A DNA stretch of 16,444 bases from Victivallales bacterium. GTDB lineage: Bacteria; Verrucomicrobiota; Lentisphaeria; Oligosphaerales; Oligosphaeraceae. Below the pieces are notes generated by a model that searched no databases, was not told the DNA's origin, and was given only the letters and a program-made list of their open reading frames with translations. Of this stretch, positions 6,787-14,545 are shown one piece after another. Numbering within the stretch: position 1 is the first letter of the stretch; every line of letters begins with the position of its first letter. The translations under genes and the position numbers were made by a program. The DNA is taken from assembly GCA_017431185.1 (NCBI GenBank), contig JAFRLP010000147.1, forward strand, positions 1 through 16,444, in the 5' to 3' direction.

Positions 6787-7938
6787 TCATGGCAGTGAGT
6801 TTTGCATCGTGGTTTCGCGATGGATGAGGGGGGCCTCCAGCAGAAGGTGCCAGGCGTTGCCAGGATGTCTCTGCCGTTGATGCGCAAGTCGGCGGACCGC
6901 GTGCTGCCCCAGCTGTTCCAACGGCCAGTGGATGACGCTGAGCTGCGGACTATGCGCCAGGGAGTACTCGGGCAAGTCGCCGGAACCGATGACCGAAGCC
7001 TCTTTGGGGGGCTTCACGCCCTTTCCGATTAGGAAATCCACGACGTCCCGTGCCAGCAGGTCAGAGTCGCAGAGCACACCGGGGCGCGCGCCGTGCTTCA
7101 CCAAGTCGAGTAGCGTCTCCCCATAGTTGGCGGAGTGCGGCTGGCCGGGGGCAAGCGTCACGTTGAGCCGCTGGTAGCGGGAAGTCGGGAGATTGCGCTG
7201 CCGCAAGGCCTCCCGCATGCCATCCGCCGTGAAGACCTCCAGGGAATTGAAGGGGAATTTGGGGCTGACCCCGATATGGACCAGTTCATGGCAACCAGAG
7301 TCCAGAAGGTGTCCAGCCGCGCATTCGCCTGCCTGCGCATAATCCAGCGATACGGAGTCGCACTGGAACTGGCTGAAGAAGGAACCGACCATCATGACGG
7401 GAAAGCCCTGGTCCACCATGCGCGCCAGCCGAAGGTTCAGGTCCATGGAGCTGAACGGATAGCCCAGAAGTGCGTCATACCCTCCGGGGCTGAATCCGCG
7501 TTCCCAGGACTCCAGCTCATTCTGTGGGGTCATGCCGCTGGCCAGGCAGGTTAACTCCACGCCCAGCCGTCCGCACTCTGCCTCCAGGCCAACCCGCAGG
7601 CGCCGAAAATACGGTGTGTCGAGATTATAGTAAAATGCGGCGATTCGGCGGATGCGGGCGCACGGCGCACCCACCTCGCACACAAAAGTCCCGCGGCCCA
7701 CCGTCCGTTCCACCAGACCCTCCTCGCAGAGTTCACGGAGCGCACGGGACACGGTGGGATAGCTCAGTTGGCCATCGCGCATGAACTCGCGTTCGCTCTC
7801 CAGGCGCGTGCCGGGGGGGTAAACCCCGGCCAGGATGGCGCTTCGAACCAGCTCCTTGAGCTGGCGGTACAGCGGCGGAGCATTCGGGGTTTTCCAGAGT
7901 ACGTTCAGGTCTATCTTCATGCGGCCAGGGCAGGTCAT
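6787..7938 (-). CDS. GntR/LacI-type transcriptional regulator (AraR-like architecture)
   Basis: 383-aa one-component sugar regulator. Residues about 22-86 form a GntR winged helix-turn-helix (PLYRQLKELVRSAI, PPGTRLESEREF, then SYPTVSRALREL as recognition helix and GRGTFV as the wing). Residues about 95-383 resemble a LacI/periplasmic-binding ligand domain, including VIGSGDLPEYSLAHSP and VIHWPLEQLGQHAVRRL near the end, as in AraR-like proteins. Start 7938 is chosen because AGGAAG (7942-7947) precedes it; the frame is open to 8034, which would add a basic, unlikely extension overlapping the operator region. It is divergent from the glycoside hydrolase operon at 8108, so it probably represses that operon and perhaps itself until a sugar binds. 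The ligand is unknown; arabinose or an arabinoside fits the GH127 gene nearby. Confidence 0.88.
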   Translation of the reverse strand: MTCPGRMKIDLNVLWKTPNAPPLYRQLKELVRSAILAGVYPPGTRLESEREFMRDGQLSYPTVSRALRELCEEGLVERTVGRGTFVCEVGAPCARIRRIAAFYYNLDTPYFRRLRVGLEAECGRLGVELTCLASGMTPQNELESWERGFSPGGYDALLGYPFSSMDLNLRLARMVDQGFPVMMVGSFFSQFQCDSVSLDYAQAGECAAGHLLDSGCHELVHIGVSPKFPFNSLEVFTADGMREALRQRNLPTSRYQRLNVTLAPGQPHSANYGETLLDLVKHGARPGVLCDSDLLARDVVDFLIGKGVKPPKEASVIGSGDLPEYSLAHSPQLSVIHWPLEQLGQHAVRRLAHQRQRHPGNAWHLLLEAPLIHRETTMQNSLP

Positions 7939-7972
7939 TCGCTTCCTACGTCGCCTTAATATGCCCCGTTTT

Positions 7973-7994
7973 CCCGTGATTTCCATTTCACGGG
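7973..7994. promoter_or_regulatory. Inverted repeat, candidate operator near the regulator
   Basis: CCCGTGA (7973-7979) and TCACGGG (7988-7994) are a perfect 7-bp dyad with 8 bases between. It lies 35-56 bases upstream of the regulator start, where a bound dimer could control the regulator's own transcription. Confidence 0.5.
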
Positions 7995-8008
7995 GGACAA
8001 TTTCCCTT

Positions 8009-8043
8009 CTTTTTCCATCGGCATGGGTTGACATTGGAAAAAG
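8009..8043. promoter_or_regulatory. Inverted repeat overlapping the operon promoter, candidate operator
   Basis: CTTTTTCCA (8009-8017) and TGGAAAAAG (8035-8043) are a perfect 9-bp dyad with 17 bases between. The right arm lies in the -35/-10 spacer of the plus-strand promoter and the -35 box lies between the arms, so a bound protein would block RNA polymerase. The word TTTCCAT also occurs between the arms of the 7973-7994 dyad. Confidence 0.5.
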
Positions 8044-8055
8044 CGGGGGTATATT
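8028..8055 (+). promoter_or_regulatory. Near-consensus sigma-70 promoter for the carbohydrate operon
   Basis: TTGACA (8028-8033, perfect -35) is followed after 16 bases by TATATT (8050-8055, five of six -10 matches). Transcription would start near 8062, giving a leader of about 46 bases before the first gene. A further dyad, CTATAT (8059-8064) with ATATAG (8077-8082), sits at the predicted start of transcription. Confidence 0.65.
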
Positions 8056-8107
8056 TGCCTATATAAATTAGAAAAAATATAGTCAATCTTCCTTCCGAGT
8101 TGCCGAC

Positions 8108-10813
8108 ATGAAGAGAGTTTTCCCTGTTTTTCTGCTGTTATGCGTCCCGCTGGCCTGGGCGGGGGGCCAATGGGGCGTGCCCGAATGCGAATTTCGGCTG
8201 GACATCACGGCTGAGACCACCGCTGCGGCATGGGCCGCGCTGCCGTTGTCGCCGTCGGAACTGGCCGCCCAGGCTGGCAAGGTGGCTGGAGTCCCTTTTC
8301 GGGAGGAGAGCATCTCCTGCGCCCGATGCGCCCTCTTCCTCCTGGATGGGGAGACGGAGCACCCTCTGCCGGATTCGGGATGGTTTCTGCGCGACTCCTC
8401 CCCGGAACTCGTCCCGCCTGGCCTGGCATTCCCCCTTGCTGCCGGCGATGGGAGCGGTGCAAACGAGTCCAACGGGGTAGTCTCCACCCCTAATGGACAG
8501 CAGGTGCGGGTTTCGGTGCAGGGCGGGCGGCTCTATCTCTGCCGGTTCTCCAGTTCGGGCGGCGGCAGTGCCCCGACCTATCTGTATGAGCCAGTCTTCG
8601 AGGAGGGAAGCCGTCTTCGCAAATTCAACTGGGCGTCCTCGTTCATCCCCAGGTTGCTTCCGCAGGAACACCAGACACACCGTGTGCTGCTGCGTCCAGA
8701 CCGGGACGGGGAGGCGCTGCTCTTCTGTTCCGGGCGGTTCATGGGGCAACTTCATGCGCTCTCCCTCAAGGAGACGCAGCTCCTGCTGATGGTTCGGTTG
8801 CCCGCCAAGGGCAGCCATCGGCTGCGGCTCTATTTCCAGCCAGTGAATTCGGGCGTTTACCTCTCCTGCCCTCAAAGGGATTTCCCGATGGAGACCCCGA
8901 TGGTGACGGCAAGGGTGCATGGCCTGGCGGCGGAGAGGCGTCTTCCGACGCGCTGGGGAATGCTGGCGGAGACGGAGTTCGCCAGCGTCCATTCCGCCTC
9001 GCCCATGCAGAAATTGACTCCAGGCGCGCGGTTGCCGTCCCGTCGGGTCGAAAAGGTGCGTCTGTCCGTGGCTGGACGGGAGCGCGAGTCCTTCCAGGTC
9101 GTGCTTGCGCCCAAGCGGAATTTTCGGGTCAGGGAGTGCAGGGCCAGGCTTGTCTGCGGCCAGTCCGTCATTCCCCCTGAGTCGCTTCAGGTGCGTGAGG
9201 TGCGCTATGTGCCCATTCGCCGTGCGGAGAGGACGAGCCCATGGCGTTTCCAGGGTCTGCTGGGGGATGCCCTGGCGGAATTCCGCGGCTGTGACGCCAA
9301 ACCCGACCGGGGTAATCTCGCCTTGTGGTGTACCCTCTGCCCGCCGCCCGGCACGGCGACGGGGGTTTACACCGGCGAACTGGTCATTGCGACTGACCGA
9401 GCAGGGGATTTCCGTTTGCCGCTAGAGGTGCGCGTCCGCTCGTTCTCCCTGCCAGAGCGTCCGTTTTTCCGCACGAACCTGGGGCTTCAGTACTTTGCCA
9501 AAGGTGCCTTTCCCGTCGCTGCCTACCATGGAGTCTCCACGCCGGACGACCTGCGGCGGCTTTCCAACCTCTATTTCGAGTCGCTTGCGGACAATCGCCT
9601 CAGCCCCAAGAACGTCGCATTGTACACGCCGCTCACCTTCCAATGGGACCCGCCGCCGCAGGGGATGGGAGTGGACGCCCCCGGAAACCATTTCCGGCTT
9701 CACAGTTGGGACTTCACCGAATACAATCGGCAGCTTCGGCATTTCCTGGGGGAGAGGGGCATGGCCCAGCTCTGCATCTACCATACCAACCCCACTGCGT
9801 GCAATGTCTTTGCGCAGTTGCCCGGCAGACCTATGAAGGAGCGCTTCAACACGGCATCTCCCTTTGTCACCATGCAGAACCAGGCCACACGGGAGATGTG
9901 CCTGGTCGCCTACGGGCTGGACGAGAAGCACTCCTACGCGAAACTCGCGCAGACGATTACCCGGGCACAGTTCGACCACCTCCTCCTGGACTACCTCCGG
10001 GCCATCGCCGGAAACCTCCGCGAGCAGGGCTACCTGGACAGGGCAACCATCCTCATCGACGAAGGCTCCAACGATGAATTCCTGCTCCATTTCCTCTCCC
10101 TGCTCAAGAATGACCCGCTTCTGCGCCAGGTCAAGGTGGGGGCCTGCCTCCAGTCCACGGGATACTATACACGAAAGGCTCCCGACGGGTCATGGCTCTT
10201 CAGAGACCTCCTTGACACCTACATTCCGCAAATGGACGAGACCTACGACCGCCTGGAGCCATACTACCGCTCTGACTATGGTCTCGCGAAGGGGCGGGGT
10301 ACGTTCATGCCATACCTGGCCTACAGTTCACGGCTGTCCATCGATGTTCCTGGACTGACCAACCGAATCATTGGCTGGGACGTTTTCCGGCGGGGCGGCT
10401 GCGGTCTCCTGGACTGGGAGATTCTCACTTGGAACACCAGCGGAAAGCCGTCCGGCTCCTGGAGCCCATGGGAGGAGCCGGACGGTTACGGCAACGGCGG
10501 AACGGCGTACTTCTATCCGCCGACCAGGCGCCTTTTCCAGAATGGTCCCGACTTCACCGTCACACCGAGCCTTCGCCTGGAGCTCCTGCGGGATGCGTCA
10601 GAGGACTTTGACTATGCCATGCTGCTGGAGGAGGTCGCCTTGAAGGCCCGGGCATCGGGAACGCCAGACTTGCGTGCCGAGGCTCTTCTGTCCAGGCTGG
10701 AGTCCCTTTTTGACGGGACAGTGGCCTGGACAATCCAGCCGGAGGCTCTGGAGACCCTCCGCGAGGAAATCGCGGATGAACTGGAGAGGTACCACGGGGA
10801 GGCTGCAAAATGA
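8108..10813 (+). CDS. Exported DUF4091/GH123-like putative glycoside hydrolase
   Basis: 901 aa with a Sec signal peptide (MKRVFPVFLLLCVPLAWA, cleavage after residue 18), so probably periplasmic or secreted. Residues 20-280 match no family I recognise. From about 310 comes a beta-sandwich domain of the GH123/DUF4091 type (RERESFQVVLAP at 324-335, EVRYVPI, GVYTGELVIA at 419-428, VRSFSLPERP at 443-452), then a probable TIM-barrel of about 400 residues. The barrel has ATILIDEGSN (646-655) with an adjacent Asp651-Glu652 pair where related enzymes place the catalytic Asp-Glu, and it ends in the DUF4091 hallmark LELLRDASEDFDY (824-836). The substrate is unknown; GH123 members remove N-acetyl-beta-galactosamine, but DUF4091 proteins are broader. 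First gene of a four-gene operon behind the strong promoter. Only GAG stands before the ATG. It overlaps the next gene by ATGA. Confidence 0.85.
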   Translation: MKRVFPVFLLLCVPLAWAGGQWGVPECEFRLDITAETTAAAWAALPLSPSELAAQAGKVAGVPFREESISCARCALFLLDGETEHPLPDSGWFLRDSSPELVPPGLAFPLAAGDGSGANESNGVVSTPNGQQVRVSVQGGRLYLCRFSSSGGGSAPTYLYEPVFEEGSRLRKFNWASSFIPRLLPQEHQTHRVLLRPDRDGEALLFCSGRFMGQLHALSLKETQLLLMVRLPAKGSHRLRLYFQPVNSGVYLSCPQRDFPMETPMVTARVHGLAAERRLPTRWGMLAETEFASVHSASPMQKLTPGARLPSRRVEKVRLSVAGRERESFQVVLAPKRNFRVRECRARLVCGQSVIPPESLQVREVRYVPIRRAERTSPWRFQGLLGDALAEFRGCDAKPDRGNLALWCTLCPPPGTATGVYTGELVIATDRAGDFRLPLEVRVRSFSLPERPFFRTNLGLQYFAKGAFPVAAYHGVSTPDDLRRLSNLYFESLADNRLSPKNVALYTPLTFQWDPPPQGMGVDAPGNHFRLHSWDFTEYNRQLRHFLGERGMAQLCIYHTNPTACNVFAQLPGRPMKERFNTASPFVTMQNQATREMCLVAYGLDEKHSYAKLAQTITRAQFDHLLLDYLRAIAGNLREQGYLDRATILIDEGSNDEFLLHFLSLLKNDPLLRQVKVGACLQSTGYYTRKAPDGSWLFRDLLDTYIPQMDETYDRLEPYYRSDYGLAKGRGTFMPYLAYSSRLSIDVPGLTNRIIGWDVFRRGGCGLLDWEILTWNTSGKPSGSWSPWEEPDGYGNGGTAYFYPPTRRLFQNGPDFTVTPSLRLELLRDASEDFDYAMLLEEVALKARASGTPDLRAEALLSRLESLFDGTVAWTIQPEALETLREEIADELERYHGEAAK
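10798..10802 (+). promoter_or_regulatory. Ribosome binding site for the second operon gene
   Basis: GGAGG seven bases before the ATG at 10810, inside the end of the preceding gene. It fixes the start in the ATGA overlap and supports translational coupling. Confidence 0.75.
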
Positions 10814-12417
10814 GCGTGTGGCGTCGTTTTTCCGTATTGCTGCTGGTCTTTTCCCTGGAGATGTATGCGGAGGAGTGGGCGGACGCCTTCCACCAGTATC
10901 GAATTCCAGTCCTCATCCACGCCCCAAAGGCGGGACCCTGCCGTCTGGCCATCGACACCGCCAGGCTCACTGAACTGGTGAATGCCCACGAAACCTTTCG
11001 GTTTCGGGAAGAGGCATTTGCCTACCCCTTCCTGGCTTTGTCCATTGGAGGCCGGATTGTTCCGGGCGGATACGCGCTCCATCCAGGCAGGGAACTGGTC
11101 GCCAACGGGGATTTCTCCGACGTGCCAGAGTCGGGAGTGCCGACGGGATGGAGGCCCAACGCCGCCCGGGCGACCGACCTGTTTGCCGTGAAGCGGACTC
11201 CGCAGGGCAATCGCCTGGTCACGCACGGTTCTTCGCGCTATGCGCTTGCGCAGAAAATTGCCGTGTCCCCGCGAAGTTGGTATCATTTCCGCACACGGGC
11301 ACGGGGCGTCTCCCGCCCCGCCGTCCATTTCTGGCCGCAGGACCACGATGACACCGTGCCCGTTCCTGGCGGCTACGAAGACTCGTTTCGGACAGCGAAG
11401 GAGTTTCTGGAAACGTCCTACGCATTCCGTACCTGCGAGCAGGAGAAGTGGCGCTTCCCCGCCTTGGATGTGCAGATTCTGAATTTCGACAGCGAGACCG
11501 CCTTCGTCTCCCTGCGCGAGTGCAGCCTGGTGTTCACGGCTGACCTGCCTGCGGGCGGGACGCTCCGCGCCATGCTCTACTACGCGCCCGTCGAGGGGGC
11601 GCGCCAATGCCCGCCGCCAGTGATGGACTTTCGCCCGCCGGACGCGGAGGCTCCCGTGGATTTCATTGGATTTGCGGAACGCCATGCGCCGTCGCGTCGC
11701 CTGTTGGTGACGGGTGACGCCGGAACAGTGTGGACTGACCTCACCACCGAGAAAATCCTCCCTGGCACGCTGCCGCCAGCCGAAAAGGCGAAAGGCGCAT
11801 GGCTTCATGCCGCCCGAAACGAGCAGGAGACATTGCAGCTTGTTGTCACGCCCGTCCGAAGGGGGCGTCTGGTGCGCGTGGAATGTGAGGTGGAGGGCAT
11901 TCCGCCGGAGACCATTGATGTGCGGCGCGTGGAGTACGTCCCTGTGCTACGCCCCTCCGCCTACACGGGACGGTGGACTGTGGCGGGCCGGTCCACGTTG
12001 ACGGGGGCGATGCCTGACCCGATGCCACTGTTCCGCCCCTTCGACCTCAAGCCGGGTGAGAACGCATTGCTATGGATTACCGTCCATGTGCCGGAGGAGT
12101 GTCGGCCTGGTGTGCATTCGGGGCAGGTTAGACTGTGCCTGGATGGGGAGACGCTTGTGGTTTCGCTTGCCGTGGAGGTGTTCCGCTTTTCCCTCCCGAA
12201 AACTCCGGCCTGCCGTAGCATGGTCGCCTTCAGCCAGTACGCCAACCAGTTTCTCTTCCCATTCCACGGGGCAAAAAGCCGCCATGAGAAGCATTTGGTC
12301 AGTCGGGCGTATCTTCGGGAACTGGCGAATTTCCGCCTGAACTCCAAGAACCCATGCAGCGCAGGAGTCTGGAATCCCGACTTGCCGCCCAAAGTCCCAC
12401 ACAAGGAACTGACATGA
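10810..12417 (+). CDS. Exported DUF4091-type protein lacking its catalytic domain
   Basis: 535 aa with a signal peptide (MSVWRRFSVLLLVFSLEMYA, cleavage near residue 20). Residues about 95-240 look like a carbohydrate-binding beta-sandwich of the CBM4/9 kind (ELVANGDFS, GVPTGW, YALAQKIAV, SWYHFRTRARG). Residues 336-510 parallel 325-500 of the preceding protein: NEQETLQLVV against RESFQVVL, RRVEYVPVLR against REVRYVPIRR, GVHSGQV against GVYTGEL, and LRELANFRLNSKN against FESLADNRLSPKN. Where the paralogue enters its barrel, this one stops about 25 residues later, so roughly 400 residues including the Asp-Glu pair and the DUF4091 end are missing. Its stop overlaps the pseudopilin start by ATGA. 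It may be a truncated gene (or a chimeric assembly), or it may work as a non-catalytic glycan-binding protein. Confidence 0.75.
   Translation: MSVWRRFSVLLLVFSLEMYAEEWADAFHQYRIPVLIHAPKAGPCRLAIDTARLTELVNAHETFRFREEAFAYPFLALSIGGRIVPGGYALHPGRELVANGDFSDVPESGVPTGWRPNAARATDLFAVKRTPQGNRLVTHGSSRYALAQKIAVSPRSWYHFRTRARGVSRPAVHFWPQDHDDTVPVPGGYEDSFRTAKEFLETSYAFRTCEQEKWRFPALDVQILNFDSETAFVSLRECSLVFTADLPAGGTLRAMLYYAPVEGARQCPPPVMDFRPPDAEAPVDFIGFAERHAPSRRLLVTGDAGTVWTDLTTEKILPGTLPPAEKAKGAWLHAARNEQETLQLVVTPVRRGRLVRVECEVEGIPPETIDVRRVEYVPVLRPSAYTGRWTVAGRSTLTGAMPDPMPLFRPFDLKPGENALLWITVHVPEECRPGVHSGQVRLCLDGETLVVSLAVEVFRFSLPKTPACRSMVAFSQYANQFLFPFHGAKSRHEKHLVSRAYLRELANFRLNSKNPCSAGVWNPDLPPKVPHKELT
12403..12407 (+). promoter_or_regulatory. 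Ribosome binding site for the pseudopilin gene
   Basis: AAGGA six bases before the ATG at 12414. It selects this start over an in-frame ATG at 12354 that has no Shine-Dalgarno and would place 20 residues before the prepilin signal. Confidence 0.7.
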
Positions 12418-13190
12418 AAAAGCATCTGCCCCCAATACGCTTCACCCTCATCGAATTGCTCGTCGTCATAGCCATCATCGCCGTGCTGGCCTCCATGCTG
12501 ATGCCCGCTTTGCAGTCGGCCAAATCCACCGCCGTCTCCATCTCCTGCGTGTCCAATCTCCGCCAACTCGGTCTGGGACTGGCAATCTATCGGGACGAGA
12601 ATGAATTCTTCCCCATCGCCAGCCAGCAGACGGTGTGGACAGTCCGGCTTTCCCAGCAGATGGGGCTTTCCAGGACGGACTCGTCCTCCTCCGAATACAT
12701 CGGCAAGGTTTTTTTCTGCCCGCAACTCTGGGGAGAAGGGTACGGCGTGAAGGCCAATGCGCACACCGCCAGTTCGGTGAACGCCTACCGTACGACCTAT
12801 ACCTTCAACTCGCAGATCATCAACATCTCCAGCCTCTCCAAGGACGCCGTGAACCCAGGCTCCATCACAAAGCCCTCGGAGACGGCGCTTCTTGCCGACA
12901 CCCGCCCCATCAGCACCACGCCAGGAAGCCTCTCCTGGCATGCCTCCTTCGGACGTGTCCAGAACATCCAATTCTTCAAGGGAAACGGGTCGCCCGACTA
13001 CGAGTCCTCCAACCTGGCCATCGGTGCAGTGCATGGTCGCGGCCCCTTCATCGCGTTCCGCGAGAAATGCAATCCCCTCTACGTCGATGGCCATGTCCAG
13101 CCCTTCATCTGGAAAAAGCCAAAGAACAAATACTACGCCCCCTTCGCCTACAAGGATGTGTCAGGAAACACGGCGACCATGTGGGAGTGA
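12414..13190 (+). CDS. Pseudopilin-like protein with prepilin N-terminal methylation motif and DG domain
   Basis: 258 aa. A short basic leader (MKKHLPPIR) precedes the type IV/type II class III signal FTLIELLVVIA (10-20) and a hydrophobic helix to about residue 33. Cleavage by prepilin peptidase would fall before Phe10, leaving Glu at mature position 5, but the -1 residue is Arg9 rather than the usual Gly, a variant I associate with Lentisphaerota. CVSNLRQLGLGLAIYRDENEFFP (45-67, shown by its ends) is the usual segment after the helix, and NPLYVDGHV (220-228) is the end of the H-X9-DG type C-terminal domain found in many PVC pseudopilins, here with a longer gap back to His207. It would be anchored in the inner membrane or assembled into a pseudopilus. 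No other pilus genes are nearby. It lies inside the carbohydrate operon, overlapping the preceding gene by ATGA. Confidence 0.9.
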   Translation: MKKHLPPIRFTLIELLVVIAIIAVLASMLMPALQSAKSTAVSISCVSNLRQLGLGLAIYRDENEFFPIASQQTVWTVRLSQQMGLSRTDSSSSEYIGKVFFCPQLWGEGYGVKANAHTASSVNAYRTTYTFNSQIINISSLSKDAVNPGSITKPSETALLADTRPISTTPGSLSWHASFGRVQNIQFFKGNGSPDYESSNLAIGAVHGRGPFIAFREKCNPLYVDGHVQPFIWKKPKNKYYAPFAYKDVSGNTATMWE

Positions 13191-13196
13191 TTGGCC

Positions 13197-14435
13197 ATGG
13201 ATATGGGGTCACTTGAGACCAGGGCGGAGCAGTTCTCCGCCCTGGTGGAGGGACAGGCGATGGACGAGTCGGGAGTCGTCCGCTTCGTCCTTCCTCTGCC
13301 GGGGCTGGAGGATTGTGCGCCGCCTCCCAGTCCGTATCCTGGTGTCAGTTCCGCCGACTATTTCCCCTATGAGGACTCGGGCATGGCGACGGGGGCCTAT
13401 CTGGCCGCGCAGAGCCTCTGCCATCTGCTGACAGGGAACCAGACCGCCCTGCGCCGAGCGAGGCGGGCCTATCATGGGCTGCGCCACATCTACCGTCTTG
13501 GGGCGGAGTCTGTTTGGCCTGGCTTCTTCCCAAAGCCCTTCAGAGGTGGAGGCTGTCGGACATGCTCGCGGGACCAGTACATCTTCGCCATGAGCGGCAT
13601 GCGGGAATATGCCCCTCTGGCCTCCGCATCCGAGCGGCGCGAAATCTCGGAGATGCTCTCTGAAATGGCTGGGCATTGGCGCAGAATCCGCCATTGTCCG
13701 CCTTTGGGGGCACCTGGGACTCCGTGTCAACTCCATGACTACATCGCAGGGGTGTTCCTCGGCATCCAGGCCGCACCCTGCGGCGACCACCGCGACCCCG
13801 CGGCTGCCGAGTGTTTCCTGCGTCTGCTCGCCGCCGCACACCTGGAAGAGACGCTCTGCGATACCCTGCGCGCCAAATTCCGCAGGGGGGAGCGTTATGA
13901 CGGGGCCCAGTATTTCCGGCAGAACGAGAACCCGCTCATGATGAAGGCCCTGACCATCCGGCAAATTTGGGAGGCGTTTCCTCAACACCGCTCACTTTGC
14001 CTGAAGGCCATGCGAAACTACGTGCGGGATGACCTCTTTCTGGAACTGTCCCCGATGGATGGCCTGAACTACTACATCATGCGCTACGTCCCGGAGACGG
14101 ACTCGCTTTGCCTTGCCCCGCCAGGTCGTATCTCCTCCCTTGCGGCCTCCGAATGCTTCCCGTTTCTGACATGGGGGGGAGACCGCCGACGCGCCGGCTC
14201 CACGCAGAGCGCCTTTGCGGCGATTGTCGCCTCCAGGCTTCTGGGCGAACCAGCCCTTGCCGTCAGAGCCCGCGCTGTCCTGGAACAGCTCACCCTCGAC
14301 AAGTTCCGGGGGATGTCCTGCTCCAGCGAACAGGACATCCCGCCTGGCTGCGAGTACATGAGCCACCTGCTCTACTGCAACTACATCTGCTTCTGGCTCT
14401 GGGACTACTACCTTCTCGCAGATGACAGGCCCTGA
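13197..14435 (+). CDS. Uncharacterised helical protein, possibly six-hairpin glycosidase-like
   Basis: 412 aa without signal peptide or membrane segment, so probably cytoplasmic. The ATG at 13197 is preferred: GGAG stands nine bases before it, overlapping the pilin stop; a TTG at 13191 would be only three bases from that GGAG. I do not recognise the family firmly. The sequence is mostly amphipathic helices in hairpins (TGAYLAAQSLCHLL, ALRRARRAYHGLRHIYRL, AAECFLRLLAAAHL, AAIVASRLLG, CEYMSHLLYCNYICFWLWDYYLL), the pattern of (alpha/alpha)6 toroid enzymes such as six-hairpin glycosidases and polysaccharide lyases. Candidate polar motifs are YEDSG (58-62), SRDQY (124-128) and DGAQYF (235-240). It has about 16 cysteines, many for a leaderless protein, with no CxxC array. 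Last gene of the operon, 6 bases after the pseudopilin; no clear terminator follows. Confidence 0.7.
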   Translation: MDMGSLETRAEQFSALVEGQAMDESGVVRFVLPLPGLEDCAPPPSPYPGVSSADYFPYEDSGMATGAYLAAQSLCHLLTGNQTALRRARRAYHGLRHIYRLGAESVWPGFFPKPFRGGGCRTCSRDQYIFAMSGMREYAPLASASERREISEMLSEMAGHWRRIRHCPPLGAPGTPCQLHDYIAGVFLGIQAAPCGDHRDPAAAECFLRLLAAAHLEETLCDTLRAKFRRGERYDGAQYFRQNENPLMMKALTIRQIWEAFPQHRSLCLKAMRNYVRDDLFLELSPMDGLNYYIMRYVPETDSLCLAPPGRISSLAASECFPFLTWGGDRRRAGSTQSAFAAIVASRLLGEPALAVRARAVLEQLTLDKFRGMSCSSEQDIPPGCEYMSHLLYCNYICFWLWDYYLLADDRP

Positions 14436-14545
14436 CTGAAAATGTGCCTCCGCCTGCTTCTGCCTCCACCCCTGTTGTTGTGTGCTCCGAATGGTCTGCG
14501 TGAAGAGCGGCGGCGTCCCCAACCGTGATTTCGCCTCTACCCTGC
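14436..14545. other. Convergent intergenic gap, no clear signal
   Basis: The 110 bases between the ends of the operon and the GH127 gene hold pyrimidine-rich sequence on the plus strand. I see no stable hairpin followed by a T-run on either strand and no supportable small gene. Confidence 0.5.

Noticed and set aside
7939..8034. Upstream extension of the regulator (32 extra residues)
   Set aside because: The extension is highly basic (RRRRKR), lies across the operator and promoter region, and the ATG at 7938 has the better ribosome binding site.
10612..11808. 398-aa minus-strand open frame opposite the two DUF4091 genes
   Set aside because: Composition is Arg/Gly/Pro-rich shadow coding and it spans the junction of two plus-strand genes that have signal peptides and coupled starts.
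10810..12417. Simple frameshift as the cause of the short second DUF4091 gene
   Set aside because: No continuation of the catalytic barrel was seen in the other frames after 12340; that region encodes the pseudopilin. A deletion, replacement or assembly junction fits better than a frameshift.
11961..13094. 377-aa minus-strand open frame opposite the truncated DUF4091 gene and pseudopilin
   Set aside because: The plus strand carries an unmistakable prepilin signal here; the antisense frame has no recognisable motif.
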